From Nitrospirota bacterium (GTDB lineage Bacteria; Nitrospirota; Nitrospiria; Nitrospirales; UBA8639): DNA of 64,000 nucleotides. The DNA is taken from positions 34,721-98,720 of the forward strand of contig JAALKI010000006.1 of the NCBI GenBank assembly GCA_011088105.1, in the 5' to 3' direction. A program made the translations under genes and the position numbers. Within the stretch, counting starts at the first letter, position 1, and the number at the start of each line of letters is the position of its first letter. This document shows, piece by piece, positions 8,741-16,576 of this stretch. The notes under the pieces were generated by a model, which worked only from the letters and a program-made list of their open reading frames with translations, was not told the DNA's origin and did not search any database.

Positions 8741-9598
8741 ATGATGCTTCAACTTCAACGTGTCATGGTTTTCATTGTTCTTTTGGCCTGGACCGCTTGT
8801 TCAGCGACTCAAGGGTCTTCTACGGCTTTGAAATTGGAGCATCAAAAATCCGCGAAGCCCCACGCGGAACGTGGTCGTTCCCCAAGTAATCACCAATTTG
8901 CCAACGGTCATTGGAGCTACCAAGGCGTGGAAGGGCCAGACCATTGGGCGATGCTCAAACCATCATATATGACCTGCGAGACCGGTAGGCAACAATCGCC
9001 GATCAATATTGTCATGCCTCATGCTGGGTATAACCAAGAAAACCTTGAATTTCACTACAAACCGACACCATTAATAATTCGGAATAATGGGCACACTATT
9101 CAAGTGAACTATCAAAAAGGAAGTTTTTTTCGATTGAACGGTCGGTCATATAAATTGCGGCAATTTCATTTTCACGATCCCAGTGAACACCATATAGATG
9201 GAAAGGCGTATCCTATGGAAATGCACTTAGTCCATCAAGATGAGAAAGGTCATATCGTGGTGATTGGGGTGCTGTTGACTTTTGGGAAGGAAAATCCTGC
9301 CTTTGCACGTGTGGGAGATTGGCTGCAAGCGCATATAGGGCATCGTTTTCCTGCTCAAGGTCAGGAAGTAAGCACTGATTTGACTTTTGATCTTATGGAT
9401 GTCTTGCCTGATACAATACACCATTTTTCCTATCATGGATCACTGACTACGCCACCTTGTTCTGAAGGAGTTCAATGGGTCATTCTGAAGGTGCCTATGA
9501 AAATATCGAAAAAGCAGGCTGATCGCTTTATCACAACGATTGGTCAGAATGCCAGGCCGATTCAACCTCTTAACTACCGGGATGTCCAGGAAAACTGA
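8741..9598 (+). CDS. cah: alpha-class carbonic anhydrase, exported
   Basis: A 285-residue protein with an N-terminal export signal ending in WTAC (Cys20, a weak lipobox, so possibly a lipoprotein). The alpha-CA fold follows: HWSYQG, GPDHWA, RQQSPINI, then zinc ligands in FHFH (His143, His145) and the first His of MHLVH (His162), and the late signature YHGSLTTPPCSEGVQW. All three zinc ligands are present, so it should hydrate CO2 in the periplasm or at the envelope. ATG 8741 follows CGGAGAA. It sits 75 bases after pqiC. Two decayed copies of parts of this gene occur at 14838-15163 and 36754-36836. Confidence 0.93.
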   Translation: MMLQLQRVMVFIVLLAWTACSATQGSSTALKLEHQKSAKPHAERGRSPSNHQFANGHWSYQGVEGPDHWAMLKPSYMTCETGRQQSPINIVMPHAGYNQENLEFHYKPTPLIIRNNGHTIQVNYQKGSFFRLNGRSYKLRQFHFHDPSEHHIDGKAYPMEMHLVHQDEKGHIVVIGVLLTFGKENPAFARVGDWLQAHIGHRFPAQGQEVSTDLTFDLMDVLPDTIHHFSYHGSLTTPPCSEGVQWVILKVPMKISKKQADRFITTIGQNARPIQPLNYRDVQEN

Positions 9599-9717
9599 TG
9601 CGAGTCACAGCTGAGGAATTTGTCGAACTAACCATCACGCCAGGGGAAAGGGGAAAAGAGGTGAGAGAGATCGTGAGATGGATTCTAGCCTCATTGCCTC
9701 TAACCCCAAAAGGGTAG
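9598..9717 (+). CDS. possible 39-residue peptide overlapping the carbonic anhydrase stop
   Basis: The carbonic anhydrase stop and an ATG share a base (TGATG), opening a frame of 39 codons to TAG 9717. The product begins MRVTAEEFVELTI and is charged, without an export signal. TGATG is a common reinitiation arrangement, but the length and lack of known relatives keep confidence low. Confidence 0.25.
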   Translation: MRVTAEEFVELTITPGERGKEVREIVRWILASLPLTPKG

Positions 9718-9729
9718 AGAAAAAGTACG

Positions 9730-10272
9730 ATGGTTGTACGGACAGGTCGATATGTCAATAAATATGCATGTTTCCTACTTATTCTTTTGCTTATGCCCTC
9801 GAGCCTTCTTGCAGTTTCGTCCATCGATGATCTTCAAGATTTGACGGGTGGGGTCATTCCGCTCCTTTCATATGACACAAGAGAAGGAGGAGAATTATTC
9901 TCCAATGGCCGTCTTTCCTCTCGTGGACGTGTTTCCTACTTCGTTCGTGTCAAGAACCAGTCTGGTGATCCTATCCAAGCTGATTCCTTGATCGTTGTCG
10001 TCCAGAAAATTCAAGAGAGGGCGAGACTCCGAGATGTTACATCGGACCTTGGTCTTCCAGGTGCCGATGGTCATACCAAAGAAGGGCACCCATACTTTTA
10101 TGTGTCACTCAATAACAAGCTGACTCTAGAGCCCTATGGAGAAAGTGAATCTTTTCGACTTGAAATCAAGAATCCCAACTTGTTTCGCCTTTATCCGCCT
10201 GTGTTGCGAGTTCGCGGAATCCGGTTGACGCCTACTCAGGTATACCAAAATGCACTCAATACCAATGATTAG
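9730..10272 (+). CDS. secreted protein of unknown function, beta-rich
   Basis: A 180-residue protein with a clear signal peptide (ACFLLILLLMPSSLLA, residues about 13-28). The mature part is strand-rich with a pattern VSYFVRVKNQSGDPIQADSLIVVV and ends in LTLEPYGESESFRLEI, which suggests one immunoglobulin-like or fibronectin-like sandwich of the kind found in CARDB-type or cell-surface domains. I do not recognise a named family. It lies directly before the repeat-motif protein and overlaps or nearly touches it, so the two are likely co-expressed and may act together at the envelope. Confidence 0.6.
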   Translation: MVVRTGRYVNKYACFLLILLLMPSSLLAVSSIDDLQDLTGGVIPLLSYDTREGGELFSNGRLSSRGRVSYFVRVKNQSGDPIQADSLIVVVQKIQERARLRDVTSDLGLPGADGHTKEGHPYFYVSLNNKLTLEPYGESESFRLEIKNPNLFRLYPPVLRVRGIRLTPTQVYQNALNTND

Positions 10273-10309
10273 GGAGTTAACTGGCCTTATTAATCTGAAG
10301 ATGAGACTC

Positions 10310-11344
10310 ATGGACCAACTTAAAAAGAGCACAGAAGCTTTCCTGCTTATCATAGTCATACACTTTAGTCTTGTCCTTGTCGCATGGGGAGAGCCAGCGA
10401 TGATGAGTCCCCCTCCGGTGAGTGGTCGAACTGTTTCTCCGGAGACCATTGTTCCAGCTGATGTCCTAGCTCGTGTTCAATGGTTTCGTGAAGAACTGGA
10501 AACCGTTCGGTTCGAGATGGGAAAGCCAAAGCAACCATATAGTACGCCAATGGCTACAGATGCCTTGCCGCATGAAGTGTATTTTCAATCGGTCACGTTA
10601 TTCATCAAGGCCGACCGTCTTGCGTTGGAGTTAACAGGGAGTACAGGGCTAAGACCTCGACCAATTGCCTCCTCAGACATTCGTCCCTATCACAACTGGA
10701 TGTTAGTCACGGCTGCTTACGATCGGCTAATGGTTATTAAGAACGAATTGGGAATTCTCGAGACGGTTTCTGAAAAAGTGCATCCGCCGTCAACGAAGCC
10801 AACCGAAGTCGGACGAGCCATCGTGCAAGCGAGTCGGCAGCTCAACTTGATGCTTCAGAGGCGCTTTTCTTCAAGTGATGTATTTCAGCAAATTTCGTGG
10901 GGTATTCAATATGCCGAAGCTTTGCTCGCTCGGTTTCCCGGTTCTATGCCTTCTTTTTCCTCCCCGTCCTTTGAACGAGGGAAGCACCCTGGTGAAGTCT
11001 TTCTTCGGTTGATCGAGTGCTTTGCCCGGGTGGAGGAAATTGCTCGCCTCTCGGGAATGACCGTTCTCCATCTAGATGAGAAAGCTGCAGGGGAAGCCGT
11101 ACGCGATTTTGACGTCCATCCTAGCGACGTCTACGATCTGGCCACCCTTCTTGTCTCCGATCTGACTTATCTGTACGGAAAACTGAAAGACACTGTGCCC
11201 ATTCCGTCAGTTCCTTTCCCTGGAAGAAAATTTCCTTCTCATGTCTACCAACAAGCCGGAGTTCTTTTGACGCAACTTCGCGAATTGGAGAAAAAAGTTA
11301 GCGCAAACCCCAATTGGATCTATCAAACGAAACTTCCCAAATAA
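10310..11344 (+). CDS. exported helical protein with a recurring P-x-[DEH]-V motif, unknown function
   Basis: I start it at ATG 10310, which puts a signal peptide (FLLIIVIHFSLVLVAWG) in the right place; starts at 10301 or 10250 are also possible, the last overlapping the upstream gene. Numbering from the 10250 start, a short motif recurs: VPADV 68, LPHEV 106, KPTEV 183, SSSDV 207, HPGEV 246, HPSDV 290, FPSHV 328, with a weaker match near SSDI 141. Each is followed by an amphipathic helix of about 18 residues, e.g. YFQSVTLFIKADRLA and FLRLIECFARVEEIA. Most spacings are about 38-43 residues. This suggests a solenoid or bundle of repeated helical hairpins. I do not recognise the family; a binding scaffold would be a guess. 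Confidence 0.65.
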   Translation: MDQLKKSTEAFLLIIVIHFSLVLVAWGEPAMMSPPPVSGRTVSPETIVPADVLARVQWFREELETVRFEMGKPKQPYSTPMATDALPHEVYFQSVTLFIKADRLALELTGSTGLRPRPIASSDIRPYHNWMLVTAAYDRLMVIKNELGILETVSEKVHPPSTKPTEVGRAIVQASRQLNLMLQRRFSSSDVFQQISWGIQYAEALLARFPGSMPSFSSPSFERGKHPGEVFLRLIECFARVEEIARLSGMTVLHLDEKAAGEAVRDFDVHPSDVYDLATLLVSDLTYLYGKLKDTVPIPSVPFPGRKFPSHVYQQAGVLLTQLRELEKKVSANPNWIYQTKLPK

Positions 11345-11375
11345 TGGCTGCTACTTGGTTATTAAGTTGAATGAT

Positions 11376-11662
11376 TCAGCGGTTCCTTTTTTCTATGAGA
11401 AGGGCTGCCGCCCTTTTGGCAACCTTGTCGGTAGCAGGTTGTTGGGAGACCTGCGCGGTAACAATCACTCCTTCAAGTAAGAGGGCAATTTCCTCGGCTA
11501 GTTTGTTAGAGTCTCGTTCCACAGCTTGTTGACAAAGTTCTTGAATATATCTATTCATCAGACGCTTGATTTGATGCAGATAGGCTGAATTTAAGTATCT
11601 CTTTCGGAATATTCTCTGGTCACGTTGATAAACATACAGCCGTAGAAATCATCTTTTTTAAA
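11376..11662 (-). pseudogene. TetR-family regulator, C-terminal remnant
   Basis: The last 60 codons (NRYIQELCQQ, NKLAEEIALLLEG, VIVTAQVSQQP) match the C-terminus of the intact TetR at 15257 almost residue for residue. Further upstream the sequence for FKKDDFYGCMFINVTREYSERD is still readable, corresponding to FKKENFYGCMFINATGEYSKND in the intact gene, but a stop and a frame change separate the pieces near 11595. The DNA-binding half is gone, replaced by an IS1-family remnant at about 11665-11690. Confidence 0.75.
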
Positions 11663-11689
11663 TCGGTATTGTTAAATATAGGATATATT

Positions 11690-12096
11690 TTCGTTCCCCG
11701 TTCCATTGTGCCATTAACCGCATGACCGAATACCGCAACATGGGTTTCGCTTTTGCTGAAACATTTCATTTTCCGACGGAAGCGTGCCAGAAAATGTCGA
11801 AACAAACAATTGTAGCCTTACACGGTGTATGTTTCGGTCTTGCATTGCCTGTGTTTCTCTGAGGGGACAAATTGCTTATAGGGTTCCCAAGAGTCGGTCA
11901 TGACAGCCGCAATTATTGGACTCTCGATAGCCGCCCATAATCGTGCTTCGGTCACAACGCCTCGGGTGCCAGTGACAACATAGAGGAAGCGGTTCCCAAG
12001 TTGATCAACAGTAATCCAGACCCAGCAATAGTTTTTATGCCCCACGTAGCTATGCAATTCATCGAGTTCGACGATCTGAGCGACTTCCTCCTTTTT
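11690..12096 (-). mobile_element. IS1-family transposase (InsB-like) remnant
   Basis: The minus strand reads VELDELHSYVGHKNYCWVW, then AETYTV-type text (KTETYTV), an in-frame TAA at 11818-11820, and GYNCLFRHFLARFRRKMKCFSKS in the same frame. These are the DDE-transposase landmarks of IS1-type InsB (the ELDE Asp, the RHYLARFRRKTKCYSKS tail). The 5' part, including InsA, is missing: the frame begins right at the end of the DUF5718 gene. No terminal inverted repeats are recognisable. Inactive. Confidence 0.65.
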
Positions 12097-12923
12097 TTAC
12101 ATGACAACGTATTGGGATAGCACCGATATTCCTGGCCCCTCGTAGACACGGTCTTTGAGGCGTTGCTCAATGGTCTCAGAAGTATAAATAGACGCGTCAT
12201 AGACAACCACAAGACTTTCATCGCCCGGTTGTAAAAAGGTCTGTTTGCCGAATTCTGTATACCGTGTGGCTCCGATGCTTATGATGGCGTATTCTGGATA
12301 ACTGGCCTGTCGAATCAGTTCTGCAATCGATTCTAGTGAACCTTCATCAATTTGAGCATTCATTCTCTCAATGATCCATTCTTGTAAGACCTCGTAAAAT
12401 AGCTGTACCCCAGAACAGGACTATTAATTCCATAGGTATGGAATTGTTCCTCTCGCCTTAAGAAGGAAGCAACATGAAATGGGTCCATGACCCCTCCGCA
12501 TGTAAAGCGATCGATGTCAATCAGGGTTTGCGACAAGCCTTTCGAGTGGCATCCCCAGTTTTTCTTTTCACTAATTTTGTGCGCGCTTGTTTTTCTAATC
12601 GAGCAGTCATTAGCCGCAGCAAACTTCACTGGACGGAGGTCGTGGACTGTATGTTTCTGGTAGCCCAGCTGACAGATGAGGGCTATTTCGGGTTCTATTT
12701 GCACGTGGCTACCGTCGTGAGGGCAGGTAAGGTGTGTAGACGAAATCGGATAGGTGCTCAGAAACGAAGAGGTATATCCCGGGACATAAAAGGGAAACAA
12801 CCCTTTTGGCTGATGGTTGTCAATGACTTGGATATGGACAAACTCCTGAGCTTCTCCTGCCTGTTCTAAATGTCCAGTGAAATTCCCAACCACTCCAAGC
12901 CCGATCATGCGTTGAAGATCCAT
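12097..12923 (-). pseudogene. DUF5718 family protein, single frameshift
   Basis: The N-terminal portion (GLGVVGNFTGHLEQAG, LFPFYVPG, VQIEPEIALIC, ANDCSIRK, ISEKKNWGCHSKG) and the C-terminal portion (SYPEYAIISIGATRYT, FLQPGDESLVVVYD, ISVLSQYVV) together make a full DUF5718 protein of about 275 residues. They lie in different frames: the first stops at 12360 and the second begins there. Restoring one T in the four-T run (plus strand AAAA at 12396-12399) gives YFYEVLQEWIIERMNAQ and one continuous frame. A recent lesion or a sequencing error is equally possible. Start chosen at ATG 12923 (MDLQRMIGLG). Function of the family unknown. Confidence 0.7.
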
Positions 12924-13344
12924 GCGATACCTTTTGACGTGCTCTGTCTTTGCTGACAACGTGTTCTTTGCTATTGTACCTCAGCTTCACGTGTTCATAC
13001 AGCTCGGCGGGCAGACTGATGCTAAAAGATTACCGACTGTGAGAAGCACGGAGCTTCGTCACCGATGATCACAATACTCACAATCATCAACCCGATGCAG
13101 CCACGTAGGTACTTCTGTGAGATGTTCCAGGATAGACTATTCTAGCAAATTTGATATGCAATGGCTGGCTATACTTCATCTTGTGATGGGTTGGCTTCTT
13201 GGATCCGTGGCACCCAATTCGTTAGGCTGCATCTCTCACCAAAAAGGAGACTGTAGGATTTTCTGGAAATCAAATCGTTTCTCTCATTGGGTATGTGAAC
13301 AAAACAGTGATAGCATGTGACGCAACTATGACAGTCACAAAGTT
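12924..13344 (+). other. gene-free stretch with weak coding traces
   Basis: No supported gene. On the minus strand near 12960-13035 the text SISLPAELYEHVKLRYN resembles the start of a ribbon-helix-helix antitoxin, but it has no flanking support and runs into the DUF5718 start. A 67-codon plus-strand frame at 13117-13320 shows no family features. Confidence 0.35.
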
Positions 13345-13440
13345 TTAGGTCGCTTTTCCGTGTACATCAATCAAGACTAGGCCTTCTCGCCCTAGATTTT
13401 GTGCCAATGTTTCAGTGTCGATGAAATAGAGACTTGTCAT
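13345..13440 (-). pseudogene. N-terminal fragment of a rhodanese-like sulfurtransferase
   Basis: An ATG at 13440, preceded on its strand by AAAGGATACACGT, opens 31 codons reading FIDTETLAQNLGREGLVLIDVHGKA before a stop. The pattern (xxxxTxxLAxxLxxxxLVLIDVRGxxxY) is the usual start of thiosulfate sulfurtransferases. The catalytic Cys domain is absent. It looks like a gene start cut off by rearrangement. Confidence 0.45.
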
Positions 13441-13452
13441 ACGTGTATCCTT

Positions 13453-13645
13453 TTATCCAAGGGTTGTGTGATTGGGGAGCGGCAGTTGTCCTTCAGGTGG
13501 ACTTGCACATCCTCTGTGTGGCGTAATCGGTTGGGCGTCGAGAATCTCTGCCAAATTGGTATTTAACGGGAATGACCGCTCATAAATGGTAAAGACATAG
13601 GGGGCATTAGTCCGTAACTCATATTTTTCTAGCTTCGATAACTAT
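13453..13645 (-). pseudogene. C-terminal fragment of an unrecognised protein
   Basis: The minus strand reads LEKYELRTNAPYVFTIYERS, then NLAEILDAQPITPHRGCASP and PEGQLPLPNHTTLG to a TAA. The composition is protein-like and free of stops from about 13640, but no start is visible and the frame runs into sequence coding on the other strand. I do not recognise the family; it may be a chance frame. Confidence 0.25.
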
Positions 13646-14451
13646 TTCAAAGAATTAGAGTGTCGTGCTACGGATCGAAATAACTTTCCTGTCACATTTA
13701 ATGAAAATACGTTGTATCACTTTCAAGTAACCTTCAGTCCCAATCAGGCTGAAAAAGGGAAACGGCCTAAAGAGGCTGCTGTGTTTTTTGGATTTACTGG
13801 GAAATATCGAAAGGATTATACCCGGCCTCCTCAAGAGAAAGAGAGCATTGGCCCTGGTACATCAGGGATTGAACTCCTTGGACATCTCATGGAACTCACA
13901 CCTGGTCCGCTCAAGAAATTTGTCAAAAACAACTCAATGCCCAAGTCAAAAAACTCTTTCAATATGAATTCACGGGAACGTTTCAAGAAATCTTCCGCGA
14001 TGAAAAAACCAAGGGGGAAGTCTTTGCTTCTGGGATTGGCATTTCTCCCTCGAGCGCCTTAGAGGTGATTGATATTGCGTTGCGCACGTATGAAGATTTC
14101 AACACTATTATGCCTGTTCTGATTACTTTGCGGTTTGTGAAAGGCACCAAGGCTACGCTCGGATTCACCAAATATAAACCGACCTGCGTCATCGAACTAG
14201 ATGGTTTAAACACTCAAAACATGCAGGAGTACGTCAACTTGGTATGGGAACTCGTTGAACAAGCCGGCATCCCTTTTACCATGCATTGGGGGAAATTTAA
14301 TGAACATTTGAATTCGAAGCGCATTAAAGCTATGTATGGTCCCAAGCGAACCCAATGGATTAAAAGTCGAGAGACGCTCTTGAGTGCTGAGGTTAGGCGG
14401 GTCTTTACGAATGATTTTTTGAAGCGAGTAGGGCTGTGCAATATAAATTGA
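13633..14451 (+). pseudogene. FAD-linked oxidase (D-arabinono-1,4-lactone oxidase type), C-terminal remnant with frameshift
   Basis: A frame from about 13633 reads through LYHFQVTFSPNQAEKGKRPK and GIELLGHLMELTPGPLKK; one missing A in the run at 13925-13929 shifts it into KQLNAQVKKLFQYEFTGTFQ and on without interruption to 14451. The ending IPFTMHWGKFN, YGPKRTQWIKSR, VFTNDFLKRVGL has the HWGK and terminal F-x-N-x-F/Y-L pattern of the aldonolactone-oxidase C-terminal domain. The N-terminal FAD-binding domain is missing, so the gene is dead even if the frameshift is an error. Family call moderate. Confidence 0.5.
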
Positions 14452-14514
14452 GGACTCCCCGTTAAGAAAGTAGATGCTCAACAATAGACAATAAGTGCTT
14501 CCTTTGCTTTCATA

Positions 14515-14636
14515 AACTTGGCCATGTGACGATCAAGCATGTTGAACAACTATTGAACCATCGTCCACGGGAGTATTGACACTCTCTTCCCCCGTACGAA
14601 GTCTTTCGCAAAGCCTGTGGTGCACTTCAGGATTGA
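14515..14636 (+). mobile_element. IS30-family transposase, C-terminal remnant
   Basis: The frame reads HVEQLLNHRPREY, a stop, then PYEVFRKACGALQ and TGA at 14634-14636. This is the conserved end of IS30-type transposases (LNxRPRKxLGxxTPxEVF). Only the last 40 or so codons survive and one is a stop. The remnant abuts the decayed pqiC copy that starts five bases later, so an IS30 element may have taken part in the duplication. Confidence 0.6.
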
Positions 14637-14641
14637 ATGTG

Positions 14642-14760
14642 GCCAGGTCTTTGCCGATATCATCGCGGTCATGAGCCAAAACATTGCAGGCTTGAGCCAT
14701 CAGATCTCGGATGCACTCAAGGCCCTTCCCCTCAAGAGAGTCCCGCCTTCCGCAATGTGA
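14642..14760 (+). pseudogene. duplicated 3' end of pqiC
   Basis: The 119 bases correspond base for base, with scattered changes, to 8546-8665. They encode DIIAVMSQNIAGLSHQISDA then LPLKRVPPSAM and the same TGA, against DVIAAMSQNVADLSREIADA and LPLNRVPPSAM in pqiC. Similarity continues into the spacer before the carbonic anhydrase. The rest of pqiC is absent. Confidence 0.8.
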
Positions 14761-14837
14761 AGCTGGAAGAGAATGTGCATAGCCCAGAGAGGGCTGCCTT
14801 TTGCTATGTGGATATGTTAATTGTTCGAAAATTTACG

Positions 14838-15163
14838 ATGCGTCAACTGCAATGTGTCATTGTGTGCATGGCTTTTGTTGCCTTGACCACTTGTGCAGTT
14901 ACGCAAGAAGCTCCGATTATTATGGAAGAGGCGTCTGTGTCTGCTACTTAGCCTTATGGAGAACGTGACCGTTTTTCAAACGATCACCAGTTTCAGATGT
15001 GCGTTGGGAATATCAAGGCGTAGAGGGGCTCAACCATTGGGCCAATGCTCTATCCCTCATATATGACCGGTGAAGCAAGCAGGCAACAATCACCGATCAA
15101 CGTTTGGTCAGAATGCTCGTCCAGTTTAACTACTTCGAGGACGAGACCTTCAGGAAGAGTAGT
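14838..15163 (+). pseudogene. carbonic anhydrase pseudogene with internal deletion
   Basis: It starts MRQLQCVIVCMAFVALTTC, parallel to the signal peptide of the intact gene at 8741, then stops at TAG 14949-14951. Downstream the DNA still matches: YQGVEG, NHWA, SYMT, RQQSPIN; then it jumps from CCGATCAAC straight into TTGGTCAGAATGC, joining the text of about position 9005 in the intact gene to about 9541. The lost 530 bases contain all zinc ligands. Several frame changes accompany the deletion. Certainly non-functional. Confidence 0.8.
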
Positions 15164-15256
15164 TTCGCATAACTCAGATGCACCAGAAAGAGGTCCAGCA
15201 AAGGCTTTTCCGCTTTCATTGATTCAGAAGCAGATATTGAGAGATTTTGGCATTGG

Positions 15257-15835
15257 TCAACAGCTTCTTTTGTCTATGAGGATGGCTGCTACCCTTTTGG
15301 CAATCTTAGCCGCAGTGGGTTGTTGAGAAACTTGCGCAGTGACGATGGCCCCTTCGAGTAAGAGGGCAATTTCCTCGGCGAGTTTGTTAGGTTCCCGCGC
15401 CATGAACTTTTGACAAAGTTCTTGAATATACCCATTCATCAGCCGCTTGTATTCGATGCAGATATGTCGAATTGAAGCATCATTTTTTGAATATTCTCCC
15501 GTCGCATTGATAAACATGCAGCCATAGAAATTTTCTTTTTTGAACCATTTTTCGGCGACATCAAAGATAGCCAGAAGGCGTGTCTTGGGTGTCCGGGCCT
15601 GCCTGTCAACTTGCCTCATAAATTCATTACGAAATCTGTCTGCATAGTGGTGTAACGTTGCCAGAATAAGTTCTTCTTTTGAGCGGAAATGCGTGTAGAG
15701 GGTCTTTTTCGTCACGCCAGACCGTTCTGCAATGGTGTCAATCCCTGTGGCATGAAAGCCATCCTTTGCAAATAGCTCGATTGCGGTTTCGATCAATTGT
15801 GTTCTTTTCGAGGAAGCTTCAGATTTTTTTCTCAT
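15257..15835 (-). CDS. TetR-family transcriptional regulator
   Basis: A 192-residue protein with a TetR HTH at about residues 11-57 (LIETAIELFAKDGFHATGID, GVTKKTLYTHFRSKEEL). The ligand domain contains FYGCMFINATGEY, seen in TetR proteins of the AcrR/YxaF-like branch. Start chosen at ATG 15835 (MRKKSEASS); a TTG four codons upstream would put the start inside the operator. The gene faces away from the YHS gene at 16072, and a matching 22-bp palindrome lies before each of them, so it probably represses itself and that gene. The C-terminal part recurs as a remnant at 11376. Confidence 0.9.
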   Translation of the reverse strand: MRKKSEASSKRTQLIETAIELFAKDGFHATGIDTIAERSGVTKKTLYTHFRSKEELILATLHHYADRFRNEFMRQVDRQARTPKTRLLAIFDVAEKWFKKENFYGCMFINATGEYSKNDASIRHICIEYKRLMNGYIQELCQKFMAREPNKLAEEIALLLEGAIVTAQVSQQPTAAKIAKRVAAILIDKRSC

Positions 15836-15837
15836 AT

Positions 15838-15859
15838 AAGTATACAAATTTGTTTACTT
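15838..15859. promoter_or_regulatory. TetR operator, copy 1 (before tetR)
   Basis: Arms AAGTATACA (15838-15846) and TGTTTACTT (15851-15859) around AATT. The second arm differs by one base from the perfect complement TGTATACTT found in copy 2. It begins three bases upstream of the tetR ATG, where a bound dimer would block transcription or initiation. Confidence 0.7.
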
Positions 15860-16015
15860 AAATATCGTTGCTTGTTTTTCAGGATACTCAAAGAACGTTA
15901 GAGGAATGTAATATACATACTATTTTAAAATCAATAAAAATAGGGAAAATTCATTTTTTGAGGAAAGTGAAAAATAGTTGTAATGAAGACTCACTTCAGT
16001 TGACTATTGCCTATA

Positions 16016-16037
16016 AAGTATACAGATTTGTATACTT
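16016..16037. promoter_or_regulatory. TetR operator, copy 2 (before the YHS gene)
   Basis: Arms AAGTATACA (16016-16024) and TGTATACTT (16029-16037) are exact reverse complements around GATT. It lies 34 bases before the YHS start and just downstream of a TTGACT at 16000-16005 that could be a -35 box. The match to copy 1 in arm sequence and 4-base spacer makes a shared TetR dimer site likely. Confidence 0.75.
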
Positions 16038-16071
16038 ATAAAAACTGTTAACCTCAAAAAGGAGATTTATT

Positions 16072-16533
16072 ATGAAATTGATGAACGTATCATGCATGCC
16101 AGCACTCGTCCTATTTCTGGCATTTGTCGCGACCCCGGCCTTTGGCCAGGATTACACTCAAAGTACACCAGGGATTAGTGGTTATGACCCTGTTGCGTAC
16201 TTCACAGAGGGTGCCTCTCAACGTGGGAGCGGGTATCACGTGGCCGATTACAAGGGTGTTACGTATGCATTTGTGAGTGCAGAGACCAAAAAAATGTTCG
16301 AAGCCAATCCCGAAAAGTACATCCCCGCTTATGGGGGGTGGTGTGCCTATGGCATGGCGGTTGGCAAGAAGTTTGTTGCCGATCCAGAGGTGTGGAAAAT
16401 CGTTGAAGGAAAGCTTTATCTGAATTTAGACAAAGGTATTCAAGGTAAGTGGAATCAGGATATCCCTGGCCATATCAAAAAGGGAGACGTGAATTGGGCT
16501 GAGATCAAGGACAAGGCCCCATCTGATTTATAA
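16072..16533 (+). CDS. exported YHS-domain protein
   Basis: A 153-residue protein with a signal peptide cut after AFG (about residue 25). The YHS domain follows: SGYDPVAYFTEG, YKGVTYAFVSAETKKMFEAN, PEKYIPAYGGWCAYGMAVG. The Tyr-His-Ser-type core is usually a metal-binding module in copper or heavy-metal proteins; here the conserved Cys of GGWCAYG is present. Strong AAGGAG upstream of ATG 16072. It stands alone, followed by a strong hairpin, and is preceded by the TetR operator, so it seems to be the single regulated target of that repressor. The inducer is unknown; a metal is a guess from the domain. Confidence 0.85.
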   Translation: MKLMNVSCMPALVLFLAFVATPAFGQDYTQSTPGISGYDPVAYFTEGASQRGSGYHVADYKGVTYAFVSAETKKMFEANPEKYIPAYGGWCAYGMAVGKKFVADPEVWKIVEGKLYLNLDKGIQGKWNQDIPGHIKKGDVNWAEIKDKAPSDL

Positions 16534-16542
16534 TGCAAACAT

Positions 16543-16576
16543 AACAGGCCTGTGGTGCTTTGCCCACAGGCCTGTT
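16543..16576 (+). terminator. strong hairpin after the YHS gene
   Basis: AACAGGCCTGTGG (16543-16555) pairs exactly with CCACAGGCCTGTT (16564-16576) across an eight-base loop, ten bases after the stop codon. There is no T-tract, so it may be a transcript-stabilising hairpin or a weak terminator. Confidence 0.6.

Noticed and set aside
12474..12869. A 131-codon plus-strand frame
   Set aside because: It lies opposite the DUF5718 gene, whose landmarks are convincing even across the frameshift.
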